Of a DNA stretch of 64,000 nucleotides, positions 17,184 through 25,031 are shown piece after piece. A model generated the notes under the pieces. It worked only from the letters and a program-made list of their open reading frames with translations, ran no database searches and was not told the origin of the DNA. The position numbers and the translations under genes were made by a program. Source of the stretch: JACCTU01 sp963788055 (GTDB lineage: Bacteria; Actinomycetota; Thermoleophilia; Gaiellales; Gaiellaceae); the NCBI GenBank assembly GCA_963788055.1, contig CAWBFA010000001.1, forward strand, positions 620,001 to 684,000, written 5' to 3'. Positions within the stretch are counted from its first letter, which is position 1, and each line of letters opens with the position of its first letter.

Positions 17184-18830
17184 GTGTTCCGCGGGTACCG
17201 TCTCGTCGTGACACAGGTCGCGACGACTCGGGAGAGCGCTTCGGGGACCGCTCGGGTCGGAATCGCGGAGGCGTGGTTCGGGTGGGGCGTCGTTGGCTGC
17301 GTGGTCGCGGTCGCCACCTTTCTCTTCGCACGCTTGACCGCTTGGCCACCGCACGAGGACGAGACCCTCGCGCTCTTCGTCGGCCGGCAGCCGCTCGGCC
17401 GCCTGCTCGACGTCGTGCTCGAAGAGCGCGGCGGTGCGCCGCTGCACTACCTGCTCGCCGCGGCCGCGGCGCACTCCGGGGGCGGGCTGACCGTGCTGCG
17501 GCTCGGCTCGGCGCTCTTCGCGCTGGCGAGCCTTCCACTCGTTGCGCTCCTCGTCTCGCGGCTTGCAGGCCGCGCCGTCGGGTTGATCACCACTGTGCTC
17601 GTCTCGGCGAGCTGGGTGCTGCTGTTCCACGGCGTCTACGGCCGGATGTACAGCCTGTTCCTGTTCACGAGCGTGCTCTCGTACCTCGCGCTGCTCTGGG
17701 CGATCGACCGCGGCGGCCCCTGGCGCTTCGGGCTGTGGGGCCTTGCGGCGATCGCGTGCGTCGCAAGCCATCCGTACGGCGCGCTCGTGCTCGCCTCACA
17801 AGGGCTCTACGTCCTGCTCGTCCGCAGACGTGTGGGCCTGGCGATCGTCGCCTTCGCCGCAGTGGGGGTGCTGGGCACGCCGTTCTGGCTCGCCGACCTC
17901 CGGCTCGCGAATCGCTTCGATGTCGGCGTGACGGGGACCGAAAGCGGGAAGCTCGGCTCGCCCTTGCCGGTGCTGCAGTACCTGAAGGACGTCGCCGGCG
18001 ACTTCACCGCGGGCTGGTGGGTGTTGCTCGTGCCGATCCTGGTGCTGGCCGCGTACGGCGCGCGCGAGCTCTGGCGGCAGAACCGCATCGCGGCGTACCT
18101 CGTGGCGTGCGCGGTCGCAACGCCGACGCTCGCGTTGCTCCTCGCACGGCTCGGGAACTCGGCCTCGCCCGAGACGAGGCATCTGATCTTCGTGCTGCCT
18201 TTTTTCATGCTCCTGCTCGCGACCGCGCTCGTCGCGCTCGACAGGCGTTACGGCCGCATGGTCGCCGCCTGTGCGCTCGCGGCACTCGTGGTCGCCGAGG
18301 TCGGGTGGGCGTACGAGAAGACGCCGCAGCTCTTCACGGGCGACCCGACGGCGCGCGTCGCCGCGCGCGAGGCGGCCGGCCGGTGGCTCGCGGCGACGAG
18401 CCGTCCCAACGACGTGTTCTTCGGCTACGAGCCCGTCTACCTGGAGGCTTCGGAGCTGGACGCAAGCGTGGCGCGCATCGTGATCCCGCGTGCCGACTCG
18501 AAGCTCGCCGCAGGGCGGCTCGACGCACTGCAACGACCGCTCGGCCGCGGGGTCTGGGTCTTCGACGCGTACGACACGAACAACTGCACGTGCACGCGCG
18601 GCCTGAAGATCGAGGAGCGCCTACCCCGTCCGGCGCGGGACTACGAAGCGCGCGTGTTCGGCCCGTACCTCGTCATCCGCACGAGGGAAGAGACCGGCAC
18701 ACCCGCCGGGTACCTCGAGCGCGCAGCGCAGGTGATGGTCGTCGGCAAGTCGCTCTTCATCGGGGACGCGGACATCAACTTCGTGACGGTGCGGCGCGCA
18801 GCCGACCGGCTCGGGCTGCTCGACTACTGA
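17184..18830 (+). CDS. GT-C fold membrane glycosyltransferase (GT39/ArnT-like)
   Basis: This 548-residue protein has about ten membrane segments and a soluble C-terminal region. The first external loop carries PPHEDETLALF, with the acidic pair expected of GT-C lipid-phosphosugar-dependent glycosyltransferases, followed by GGAPLHYLLAAAAAH. A conserved loop VYGRMYSLFLFTS resembles other GT39 members. The soluble part (about 385-548) has three cysteines, two of them in NNCTCTRG. The likely role is glycosylation of wall polymers or proteins, using a polyprenyl-phosphate sugar. GTG 17184 is the first start; nearby alternatives are possible. It is divergent from the FmdB gene. Confidence 0.8.
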   Translation: MFRGYRLVVTQVATTRESASGTARVGIAEAWFGWGVVGCVVAVATFLFARLTAWPPHEDETLALFVGRQPLGRLLDVVLEERGGAPLHYLLAAAAAHSGGGLTVLRLGSALFALASLPLVALLVSRLAGRAVGLITTVLVSASWVLLFHGVYGRMYSLFLFTSVLSYLALLWAIDRGGPWRFGLWGLAAIACVASHPYGALVLASQGLYVLLVRRRVGLAIVAFAAVGVLGTPFWLADLRLANRFDVGVTGTESGKLGSPLPVLQYLKDVAGDFTAGWWVLLVPILVLAAYGARELWRQNRIAAYLVACAVATPTLALLLARLGNSASPETRHLIFVLPFFMLLLATALVALDRRYGRMVAACALAALVVAEVGWAYEKTPQLFTGDPTARVAAREAAGRWLAATSRPNDVFFGYEPVYLEASELDASVARIVIPRADSKLAAGRLDALQRPLGRGVWVFDAYDTNNCTCTRGLKIEERLPRPARDYEARVFGPYLVIRTREETGTPAGYLERAAQVMVVGKSLFIGDADINFVTVRRAADRLGLLDY

Positions 18831-19024
18831 GTGCTCCGCTCCTCGAGCTCGATGATCTCCCGGTAGCACGGCGCGTCCTCGAACGCCGCGAGCCCGGCAG
18901 GAGTGAGGCGGCGACGGCGTTGCTTCGGCCGCAGACGCCGCGCCGCAGCGATCGCGGCCGAGGCGCCAACGACGCCCCCGATCAGGAACGAACGCGTTCG
19001 GCTGCGTCGATCGTGCTCGTCCAT
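18824..19024 (-). CDS. small hypothetical protein with one hydrophobic segment
   Basis: This 66-residue protein starts at ATG 19024. A short hydrophobic segment near residues 12-27 (SFLIGGVVGASAAIAAA) is followed by a very basic stretch RRLRPKQRRRR and a conserved-looking tail LAAFEDAPCYREIIELEER. Its 3' end overlaps the convergent glycosyltransferase stop by seven bases. It is divergent from psuK, with 17 bases between starts. Its type (TM plus basic tail) suggests a membrane-associated small protein. Family not recognised. Confidence 0.6.
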   Translation of the reverse strand: MDEHDRRSRTRSFLIGGVVGASAAIAAARRLRPKQRRRRLTPAGLAAFEDAPCYREIIELEERSTQ

Positions 19025-19041
19025 GGGACGATTGTAGGCCG

Positions 19042-19854
19042 ATGATGGTTTGCGCACTCGGAGACCTCCTGCTCGACGTCGTCGTACGACTTGACACGCC
19101 GCTCAACGTCGGCGCGGACGCGACGGCGCAGACACGGACCGGCGCGGGCGGCCAGGCTGCGAACGTCGCCGCCTGGGCGACGGAGCTCGGGGAGCAGGGC
19201 CGGCTCGTCGCAAAGCGTGCGTCCGACGCGGCCGGCGAGCTGGTCGCGCAGGAGCTCGCCGCCCACGGTGTCGAGGTCCTCGGCCCGGCCGTCGACGGCC
19301 ATAACGGTGTCGTGGTCTCGATCGTCGCGCCGGGAGGCGAACGCTCGATGGCGTCGGACCGCGGCGTCGCGCCGCAGCTCCGCGCCGACGAGCTCCGGAT
19401 GCAGTGGTTCGGCGGCGTGGACTGGCTGCACGTAACGGGCTACGCGCTCTTCCGTTCGCCGATCGACGAGGCCGCCGCGAAGGCCGCCGGCGGTGTGCGC
19501 GGCCAGGGCGGCCGGATCAGCGTCGACCTCTCGTCGTGGAGCCTGATCCGCGACTTCGGTGCCGAGAAGCTCGTGCGGCGGCTCGAGCTGCTCGCACCCG
19601 ACGTGATCTTCGGCAACGCCGAGGAGTTCGAGGAGATCGGTGGCACGTTCCCCGTCGAGGAATGGGTGCTGAAGCTCGGCCCGGAGGGGATCGAGCTCTC
19701 GGACGGGCGCAGGCTCCCCGCGCCCGAGGCGGACGTCGTCGACACGACCGGCGCAGGCGACGCGCTCGCGGCGGGGTACCTCGTCGGCGGCGCGGAGCTC
19801 GGGCTCGAAGCGGCGGCCCGCTGCGTCGCGAAGCTCGGCACGATGCCTTGGTGA
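19042..19854 (+). CDS. psuK: PfkB-family carbohydrate kinase, probable pseudouridine kinase
   Basis: This is a 270-residue ribokinase-fold kinase. GAGGQAANVAAWATELG is the N-terminal PfkB motif. DTTGAGDALAAGYLVGG (about residues 234-250) is the ATP/anion-hole motif with the catalytic Asp. Pseudouridine kinase is proposed because psuG, the pseudouridine-5'-phosphate glycosidase, lies two genes downstream on the same strand. Together they would degrade pseudouridine to uracil and ribose 5-phosphate. The protein is slightly short (many members have about 300 aa) and ends soon after the last helix. Another sugar or nucleoside substrate cannot be excluded. Confidence 0.8.
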   Translation: MMVCALGDLLLDVVVRLDTPLNVGADATAQTRTGAGGQAANVAAWATELGEQGRLVAKRASDAAGELVAQELAAHGVEVLGPAVDGHNGVVVSIVAPGGERSMASDRGVAPQLRADELRMQWFGGVDWLHVTGYALFRSPIDEAAAKAAGGVRGQGGRISVDLSSWSLIRDFGAEKLVRRLELLAPDVIFGNAEEFEEIGGTFPVEEWVLKLGPEGIELSDGRRLPAPEADVVDTTGAGDALAAGYLVGGAELGLEAAARCVAKLGTMPW

Positions 19855-19862
19855 TGACCGCA

Positions 19863-19881
19863 GAAAATGCTCCGCATTTTC
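19863..19881. other. A/T-rich hairpin between psuK and the GNAT gene
   Basis: GAAAATGC (19863-19870) and GCATTTTC (19874-19881) form a perfect 8-bp stem with loop TCC. It stands out by its A/T content in G+C-rich surroundings and begins eight bases after the psuK stop. There is no T-run after it, so it is not a standard terminator. It may be an operator, a processing site or an extragenic palindrome. Confidence 0.4.
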
Positions 19882-19900
19882 CGCGGCGGAGTCGATCTCC

Positions 19901-20335
19901 GTGGTGAGGGAGATCGAGCCGCTCCGTTCGGCCGACGCGGCGGTCGTGGACGCTTGGCGCTACGACCCACCCTACGACTTCTACAACGGCGAGGACGAGC
20001 CCGTTCTGAATCCCGAGCGCTTCTACGTCGTGCGAGACGGCGACGAGATCGTCGGGTTCTACTACTTCGACGAGCGGGAGGACATCGTCGAGATCGGCCT
20101 CGGGCTTCGACCCGACCTGACGGGTCAGGGACTCGGCCTCGAATTCTTCCTCGACGGCGTCGCGTTCGCACACGGCCGGTTTCCCGATCGCCGCGTCACG
20201 CTGAACGTCGCCGCGTTCAACGAGCGCGCGATCGCGGTGTACGAGCGCGCCGGGTTCCAGCGGACGGGCGAGCACGTGCGAACGTTCGACCGTTGGGGCG
20301 AGGTGTCGTTCGTCGAGATGGAGGAGCGACGGTGA
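19901..20335 (+). CDS. GNAT-family N-acetyltransferase
   Basis: This 144-residue acetyltransferase starts at tandem GTG codons (19901 and 19904). Family motif A is LGLRPDLTGQGLGLEFF, which forms the acetyl-CoA pyrophosphate loop. LNVAAFNERAIAVYERAGFQ is the C-terminal motif B region. The stop overlaps the psuG GTG (GTGA, 20332-20335), so it is coupled to the pseudouridine genes. Its substrate is unknown; a link to pseudouridine catabolism is only positional. Confidence 0.88.
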   Translation: MVREIEPLRSADAAVVDAWRYDPPYDFYNGEDEPVLNPERFYVVRDGDEIVGFYYFDEREDIVEIGLGLRPDLTGQGLGLEFFLDGVAFAHGRFPDRRVTLNVAAFNERAIAVYERAGFQRTGEHVRTFDRWGEVSFVEMEERR

Positions 20336-21223
20336 TCACGTTCTCAGAGGAGGTGCGCACGGCGCTCGAAGACGGCCGGCCCATCGTCGCGCTCGAGACG
20401 ACGCTCGTCGCGCACGGCTTCCCACCCGGGGAGGGCGTCGCGGTCGGGCTCGAAAGCGAGCGGCGCGCGCGCGAGGCCGGCGCGACGCCCGCGACGATCG
20501 GGGTGCTCGACGGAGAGGTGCGCGTCGGTCTCGACGAGCGGGAACTCGAGCGCTTCGGCGCGAGCGCCCGCAAGCTCGGGCCGCGCGACATCGCCGCCGC
20601 GGTGGTGCAAGGCGTCGTCGGGGCGACGACGGTCGGTGGGACGCTCGCGGTCGCGCGCACCGTCGGGCTCCGGTTCATGGGCACGGGCGGGATCGGCGGC
20701 GTCCACCGCGGCTGGACGCAGCGGCCGGACGTCTCCTCCGACCTCGGCGAGCTCGCGCGGACGCAGGTCGTCGTCGTCGCCTCGGGTGCGAAGTCGATCC
20801 TCGACGTGCCGGCCACGGCCGAAGCGCTGGAGACGCTGGGCGTGCCCACGCTCGGCTACCGCACGGACACGTTGCCGCTCTTCTATGTCGCCGCGGGCGG
20901 GCCGCCGGTCTCCGCGCGCGTCGAGTCGGCGCCGGAGGCGGCCGAGATCGCGCGCGCACACTGGGATCTGGGCGGCGCGGGCATTCTCGTCGGCAACCCG
21001 CCGGCCCAGAGCCTCGACGACGTCGAGAGCCTGATCGAGCAGGCGACTCGAGGAGGCCGGTCGCGAGGGTGTCAGCGGCCAGGGGGTGACGCCGTTCGTG
21101 CTCTCCTGGCTCCACCGCGAGAGCGGCGGGCGGACGCTCGAGGCAAACCGTGCCCTCGTCGCGGACAACGCCGGGCTCGCCGGCGAGATCGCCGTAACGT
21201 ACGGCTCGCTCGCGCGACAATAG
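20332..21223 (+). CDS. psuG: pseudouridine-5'-phosphate glycosidase, frameshifted near the 3' end
   Basis: PsuG reversibly cleaves the C-glycosidic bond of pseudouridine 5'-phosphate to uracil and ribose 5-phosphate. VALETTLVAHGFPPGEG carries the catalytic Glu. ATIGVLDGEVRVGL, ASARKLGPRDIAAAV, TVGGTLAVAR, GTGGIGGVHRG and VVASGAKSILDVPATAEALETLGVP are all strong family motifs. Near 21045-21055 the frame changes by one base; the true C-terminus then reads EEAGREGVSGQGVTPF and ends SLARQ at TAG 21221-21223. An extra A in GCGACTCGAG would explain it. Repaired length is about 297 residues, normal for the family. Confidence 0.93.
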
Positions 21224-21227
21224 AGAG

Positions 21228-21656
21228 GTGCGCGCACTCATCGCCCTCCCACTCGTCGTCGGCCTCGCCGGCGCGACACCCCTCCCGGGCTTACCGAGGT
21301 ACACCGCCGGTTACACGGGCTGGACGAAGCTGAACTCGAAGCCGATTCCCCGCCGAGCGGTCGACGCACACAGCTCGATCAAGAACGTCTACGCGTCGAA
21401 GCTGCCGCGGGCCGGTCGCTACCCGGTCGGGACGGTGATCGTCAAGGAAGGACGGCAGCGCGCAGGCGCGCCCGTCACGTTGATCGCAGTCATGCGGAAG
21501 CTCCGCGCGACTGGGCCGCACAACGGCTGGCAGATGATCGAGTGGACCCGCTCCTCCGGAAGCGCGCGCTTCAGCGAGCTCGCGCGCGGGCAGGTCTGCA
21601 CGTCCTGCCACTTCCAGGCGCGCAAGACCGACTACGTCTTCACGAAGCGGCGCTGA
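21228..21656 (+). CDS. cytochrome P460-family secreted heme protein
   Basis: This 142-residue protein has a short hydrophobic N-terminal signal. The mature domain matches the cytochrome P460 pattern: YTGWTKLNSKP at the start, VGTVIVKEG in the middle, and a c-type heme motif CTSCH near residue 124, followed by ARKTDYVFTKR. P460 proteins carry a c-type heme, in the best-known ones cross-linked to lysine, and oxidise hydroxylamine or detoxify N-oxides. Which lysine would be cross-linked cannot be told here. It begins four bases after psuG. Function in this organism is inferred only from family. Confidence 0.75.
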   Translation: MRALIALPLVVGLAGATPLPGLPRYTAGYTGWTKLNSKPIPRRAVDAHSSIKNVYASKLPRAGRYPVGTVIVKEGRQRAGAPVTLIAVMRKLRATGPHNGWQMIEWTRSSGSARFSELARGQVCTSCHFQARKTDYVFTKRR

Positions 21657-21941
21657 CTACTCGAGCGCCGCGAGCAGCTCGTCGATCGTCAGCGCCGGAA
21701 GCGTCTCGATCTTCGTCGAGCCGCGCGCGCCGAGCGCAACGCTGACCCGCGCCACCGTCGCGACGTCCGGAGCCTCGACAACGCTGACGAAGTCCCACTC
21801 GCCGAGCGTCGCCCACTGATGGAGGACCTGCGCGCCGAGCTCCTCGACGTCTTTGTTCACCTCGCGAAGCCGGTCGGGGTTCGACTTGAGCGTCTGGACG
21901 CCTTGCGTGCTGAGCGTGGAAAGCAGGATGTAGGTTGCCAT
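21657..21941 (-). CDS. GYD-domain protein
   Basis: This 94-residue protein is a ferredoxin-fold GYD-domain protein: MATYILLSTLSTQGVQTLKSNPDR, then GAQVLHQWATLGEWDFVSVVEAPD, where the family signature G-x-YD is replaced by GEWD. VSVALGARGSTKIETLPALTIDEL completes the domain. Family function is not established. It abuts the convergent P460 gene without a gap. The upstream PNPOx-like gene ends 10 bases before its start, so the two are probably cotranscribed. Confidence 0.85.
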   Translation of the reverse strand: MATYILLSTLSTQGVQTLKSNPDRLREVNKDVEELGAQVLHQWATLGEWDFVSVVEAPDVATVARVSVALGARGSTKIETLPALTIDELLAALE

Positions 21942-21951
21942 GGCCCGGACC

Positions 21952-22569
21952 CTAACGCGGGATGACTTCGCGTGCGGGGTCGTTCGCAGGATCGTTCTCC
22001 GGCAGCGCGTCGTGAGCCCACGCGCTCCGCTTCCACGCCGGAACCGGCGTCTCGCAGTCGGTCTTCGGCACGAAGCGGGAGCGCTGCACGAGCCGGTACT
22101 CGTGGATGTAGCGCGGGCAGTTCGGGAAGACCTCGGTCGCCCGCACGCGCAGCACGAACTGGGCCTCCGGCCACTCGGCCTGAAGGGGGTCGTCGAGGTC
22201 GACCGAGGCGACGCCGTTCAGGCGCAGCCGCTTGCGACCCTCGAAGTCGATGAAGAGCAGGCCGACGTTCGCGTTCACGAGCGCGTTCCCCATCGAGAGG
22301 TACATCCCGTTCCCGTCGTAGCTGGGGAACGCGATCGTGCGCTCGTCCAGGACCCGCACGAAGCCGGGCTCTCCGCCCTTGTACGAGCACTGTGGCTTAC
22401 CGTCGGCGTCCGCGGTCGCGAAGAAGAACATGTCGCGCGCCTCGATGAAGGCGCGGTCGTCGTCGTCGATCGTCTCGCTGACGATCCGCTCCTCGATCCG
22501 GTCGGCGAGCCGGCGCGTGTCGAATCGGTCCTGTAGCTGTCGGCTACCGCCGTGGTACACGCATCGCAT
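21952..22569 (-). CDS. pyridoxamine 5'-phosphate oxidase-family protein
   Basis: This 205-residue split-barrel flavin/F420-type protein has FIEARDMFFFATADADGKPQ at the N-terminus, the FMN/F420-binding strand pattern. PGFVRVLDERTIAFPSYDGNGMYLSMGN and VGLLFIDFEGRKRLRLNGVA follow, and CPRYIHEYRLVQRS is typical of the longer phosphohydrolase-like subgroup. Redox substrate and cofactor are unknown. The start overlaps the preceding membrane-protein gene by 26 bases, so a later start is possible. Confidence 0.85.
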   Translation of the reverse strand: MRCVYHGGSRQLQDRFDTRRLADRIEERIVSETIDDDDRAFIEARDMFFFATADADGKPQCSYKGGEPGFVRVLDERTIAFPSYDGNGMYLSMGNALVNANVGLLFIDFEGRKRLRLNGVASVDLDDPLQAEWPEAQFVLRVRATEVFPNCPRYIHEYRLVQRSRFVPKTDCETPVPAWKRSAWAHDALPENDPANDPAREVIPR

Positions 22570-23224
22570 TGTCGCGCGCTTCCTGGTCGAAGTACAGGAG
22601 CGCCGCGCCGAGGAAGAGGAGCGGCGACACGATCAGGCTCGCGACGAACGAGGCGATCGCGAGCGTCTGGTCGCTCGTGCCCCTCAGGAGGAAGAAGAGG
22701 CCGCTCTGCGTGAGAAAGACCAGGATCGCGAGCGTCGCGAGGGAGCCGAGCGCGTGGACGAAGTCCGCACGTGCGAGCTTGTAGGCGCGCAGGAAGGCGA
22801 ATCCGAAGCCGACCTGCTCGAGTGCGAGCACTGGCACCACCAGCCCGAGCGCTGCGAGCCACACGAGACCGGGCAGGATGAAGAACGCGACGAGGAACGG
22901 GAACGGCAGGAACACGAGCAGCCCCGCGACGAGCGGCTGCCAGACCCGCACAGGGCGCTCGGCGGCCAGCGCGACCGCGCCAAGGTACGACGCGCTGAGG
23001 AGCACTCCGCCGACGACCGGCACGACGACGAGCAGCGCGCCCTCGTCGAGTGTCCGAGCAAGCAGGTTCAGGATCGACGGCGGAACTCCGAGCGCGAGCG
23101 TTGGCCAGAGGCGCCGGCCATAGAGCCGCATCGACTCGGCGACGAGCTGTCCGACCGTGCGCTCGGCAGGCGGGAGCGGCGGCGGCAGCGGCGGCACGGT
23201 GCCGGACGCTACCGTGCGCGCCAT
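22544..23224 (-). CDS. hypothetical multi-pass membrane protein
   Basis: This 226-residue protein has a Pro-rich N-terminus (about residues 8-20) and then five or six hydrophobic segments, for example VVGGVLLSASYLGAVALA and PLVAGLLVFLPFPFLVAFFIL. The layout resembles small glycerophosphoryl-diester-phosphodiesterase-type or DUF membrane domains that sit in the membrane without catalytic motifs. Its ATG (23224-23222) overlaps the divergent cupin ATG (23223-23225) in the palindrome CATG. Function unknown. Confidence 0.7.
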   Translation of the reverse strand: MARTVASGTVPPLPPPLPPAERTVGQLVAESMRLYGRRLWPTLALGVPPSILNLLARTLDEGALLVVVPVVGGVLLSASYLGAVALAAERPVRVWQPLVAGLLVFLPFPFLVAFFILPGLVWLAALGLVVPVLALEQVGFGFAFLRAYKLARADFVHALGSLATLAILVFLTQSGLFFLLRGTSDQTLAIASFVASLIVSPLLFLGAALLYFDQEARDNAMRVPRR

Positions 23225-23597
23225 GACCTACACCGTCTTCACGGCCGACACGAACGACTGGCAGGAGCGCGACGACGGCTCGGGGCGACGGGTCGCTCGC
23301 TTCTCCGACTCGATGACGCAGGCGCGCGCGAACCTCTGGCGCTACCCCGCGGGTGCGCGAGGAAAGCGTCACGCCGACCACGTGCAGGAAGAGACGTTCG
23401 TGGTCGTCGCCGGAACGCCGTCGATGTTCCTCGGCGACCCGCCCGATCGGGTCGACCTGTCGCCCGGGTCGGTCGTGATCGTTCAGCCGGGGACGCCGCT
23501 GCAGATCCGCAACGACGGCGCCGACGAGGCGATGCTCTTCATCGTCGGGGCACCGCCGGAGCAAGGCGGAGCCGACTTCTTTCCCGACGTCGCCTAG
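23223..23597 (+). CDS. cupin-domain protein, cytoplasmic
   Basis: This 124-residue single-domain cupin has no signal peptide. Cupin motif 1 is AGARGKRHADHVQEETFVVVAG with His ligands, and motif 2 is SPGSVVIVQPGTPLQIRNDG. ATG 23223 fits the fold start MTYTVFTADTNDWQE. The gene is divergent from the membrane protein, and its stop overlaps the convergent YbaY-META gene by four bases. With start codons face to face, its promoter must lie inside the neighbour. Ligand unknown. Confidence 0.85.
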   Translation: MTYTVFTADTNDWQERDDGSGRRVARFSDSMTQARANLWRYPAGARGKRHADHVQEETFVVVAGTPSMFLGDPPDRVDLSPGSVVIVQPGTPLQIRNDGADEAMLFIVGAPPEQGGADFFPDVA

Positions 23598-24271
23598 TCG
23601 CCGGAGGCCGCGAGCCGCGCAACGACGCGCTCGCCGGCGAGCAGCGCGAGCGTGCGTCCTTCGACCTGGTGCCGTGTCACGGTCCCAAGCGCGTCGAGAA
23701 AGACGCGTTCGCGCCGCATGACCTCTTCGGCGCAGGCCATCCTCGTCGCGGCGATCGGTCCGAATCGCAGGTCGTCGCCGTTCCGCTCGAAGCTTCCCGC
23801 GAGCCGGTTGCAGCCGCCCGAGCCGGACACGCGCGACGCCGCGGCGTCGAACACGAGGTGCGGAGCTCGATCGTCGCCGGCCGGTGCCACCCCCTCCCCC
23901 TCGAGCTCGACGAGCATCCACCGCGTGCCATCGAAGGGCGTTGCCGGCGCGGTTACCTGCTCGACCAGCAGCTCGATCCCGCTCGTCGCGCCTTCGGCGG
24001 GCAGCGCGTGCGATGCGGTGGTGGCGAAGGCGAGCGCGCAGCCGATCTCGATCGCCGCCCGAAGCGCGTACTGCGCACGCGGGTCGAGTGTCGAACGGTC
24101 GACCTCGAGCTCGAAGGTAATCGGAACCTGCTCTCCCCTCGTCACAGTCAGAGACTCCGCGACGATCGCGGCCGCGACGTCTTGGCGTGAGACGTCTTCG
24201 AGTCGGACGCGCACGACCGACCCTGGCGGAAGTGCGACACGTTGCCGGAACACGACGCTGCCTGTGATCAT
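23594..24271 (-). CDS. YbaY-like plus META domain fusion protein
   Basis: This 225-residue protein has two modules. Residues 1-115 resemble the YbaY/lipoprotein domain: ITGSVVFRQRVALPPGSVVRVRLEDVSRQD and a later ITFELEVDRSTLDPRAQYALRA. Residues 118-220 are a META (HslJ-type) domain with PFDGTRWMLVELEG, GSGGCNRLAGSF, LRFGPIAATRMACAEEVMRRE. Both domains are usually found in envelope proteins, yet no signal peptide is visible at ATG 24271. A longer upstream start was not found. HslJ contributes to novobiocin or heat tolerance in E. coli; that role is not shown here. Confidence 0.8.
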   Translation of the reverse strand: MITGSVVFRQRVALPPGSVVRVRLEDVSRQDVAAAIVAESLTVTRGEQVPITFELEVDRSTLDPRAQYALRAAIEIGCALAFATTASHALPAEGATSGIELLVEQVTAPATPFDGTRWMLVELEGEGVAPAGDDRAPHLVFDAAASRVSGSGGCNRLAGSFERNGDDLRFGPIAATRMACAEEVMRRERVFLDALGTVTRHQVEGRTLALLAGERVVARLAASGD

Positions 24272-24309
24272 CTTCGGCGATGAAGACCTTAGCGGGCCGA
24301 AACGCTCTC

Positions 24310-24342
24310 GAGAGGCGGGCGCGGACCCTGCGCCCGCCTCTC
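24310..24342 (-). terminator. strong hairpin downstream of the secreted cupin gene
   Basis: GAGAGGCGGGCGC (24310-24322) pairs perfectly with GCGCCCGCCTCTC (24330-24342) around a 7-base loop. It lies about 100 bases past the cupin stop on the minus strand, where GTTT follows only a few bases later. A weak T-run makes this a probable, not certain, intrinsic terminator. Confidence 0.5.
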
Positions 24343-24353
24343 CTCTCTCGTCG

Positions 24354-24444
24354 CTACGGGATGTTCGGGCAGCTCGCAGGCTGCGGCTGATCCGTTCGGA
24401 TCGCGGTTCGGCGTTCCGCCCGCAGCGCTCCTCAATCGCTTCGA
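24354..24444 (-). pseudogene. possible remnant of a second cupin C-terminus
   Basis: Just after the cupin stop, one minus-strand frame ends DQPQPASCPNIP at TAG 24356-24354, preceded in a shifted frame by AGGTPNR. This matches the C-terminal style of the cupin at 2314-2898 (RIDQPAPPGCNP). It is short and frame-broken, so it may be chance or the tail of a decayed tandem paralogue. Confidence 0.3.
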
Positions 24445-24924
24445 TCAGAAGGTGCAGTTGCCCGGCGCGGACGCGTCGATTCGGAAGGCGCCGCCGACCG
24501 GGACGTCGAGGTAGGCGACCCAGAGCTCGACGTTCGTCGCGCCTTCGTTGCGACCGATGTGCACGTTCCCGTAACCCGCGTCGACGAAGGACTGCCCGGC
24601 TCGGTACGTCGTCCCGGTGCAGGAGCGATCGTCGCCCTCGTAGAGGGTGAACTCACCCGACTTCACGAGCACGACTGCGGGCCCAGGATGCGTGTGCCAG
24701 CCCGTGTAGCCGCCCGGTGCGATCGTCACCTGCTGAATCACAGCGTCCGCCGGATTCGACGAGTCGTGCAGCTTGAGCTTGAAGTTGTCGATGTCCACTG
24801 TCGCTCGTGCGATCACGGGCGCCGCGATGACCCCGGATCCCGGAGTGGCGAGCGCGATGCCGACCGGGACGCCGAGCGCGATCGTTCCGAGTATCAGCAG
24901 CGCGCGCAAAGGCGAAAGTCTCAT
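24445..24924 (-). CDS. secreted cupin-domain protein
   Basis: This 159-residue exported cupin starts at ATG 24924, preceded by GAGGAGGAGCA. The signal peptide is MRLSPLRALLILGTIALGVPVGIALATPG. The cupin core has IQQVTIAPGGYTGWHTHPGPAVVLVKSGEFTLYEGDD with the paired metal-ligand His, and YRAGQSFVDAGYGNVHIGRNEG. Two cysteines (DRSCTG and GNCTF) may form a disulfide. It parallels the cupin at 2314-2898, which also sits next to a LuxR-type regulator gene. Here the neighbour is a LuxR pseudogene across a shared divergent promoter region. Confidence 0.87.
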   Translation of the reverse strand: MRLSPLRALLILGTIALGVPVGIALATPGSGVIAAPVIARATVDIDNFKLKLHDSSNPADAVIQQVTIAPGGYTGWHTHPGPAVVLVKSGEFTLYEGDDRSCTGTTYRAGQSFVDAGYGNVHIGRNEGATNVELWVAYLDVPVGGAFRIDASAPGNCTF

Positions 24925-25004
24925 TGCTCCTCCTCTTCGGCGGCCGCGCCGCCTCGAGCGTCGTACGGTTGCAGTGAGGATCCCGCTCGGCCCCAGTTGT
25001 GGGA

Positions 25005-25022
25005 ATACGACGATCGTCGTAT
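25005..25022. promoter_or_regulatory. 18-bp perfect palindrome, probable operator
   Basis: ATACGACGATCGTCGTAT is a perfect 18-bp dyad between the divergent cupin (start 24924) and the LuxR remnant (start 25032). A second small dyad, CCCA-GTTG-TGGG, lies at 24992-25003. The position suits a dimeric regulator controlling one or both genes. The regulator is not identified. Confidence 0.5.
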
Positions 25023-25031
25023 CTTCAAGTC

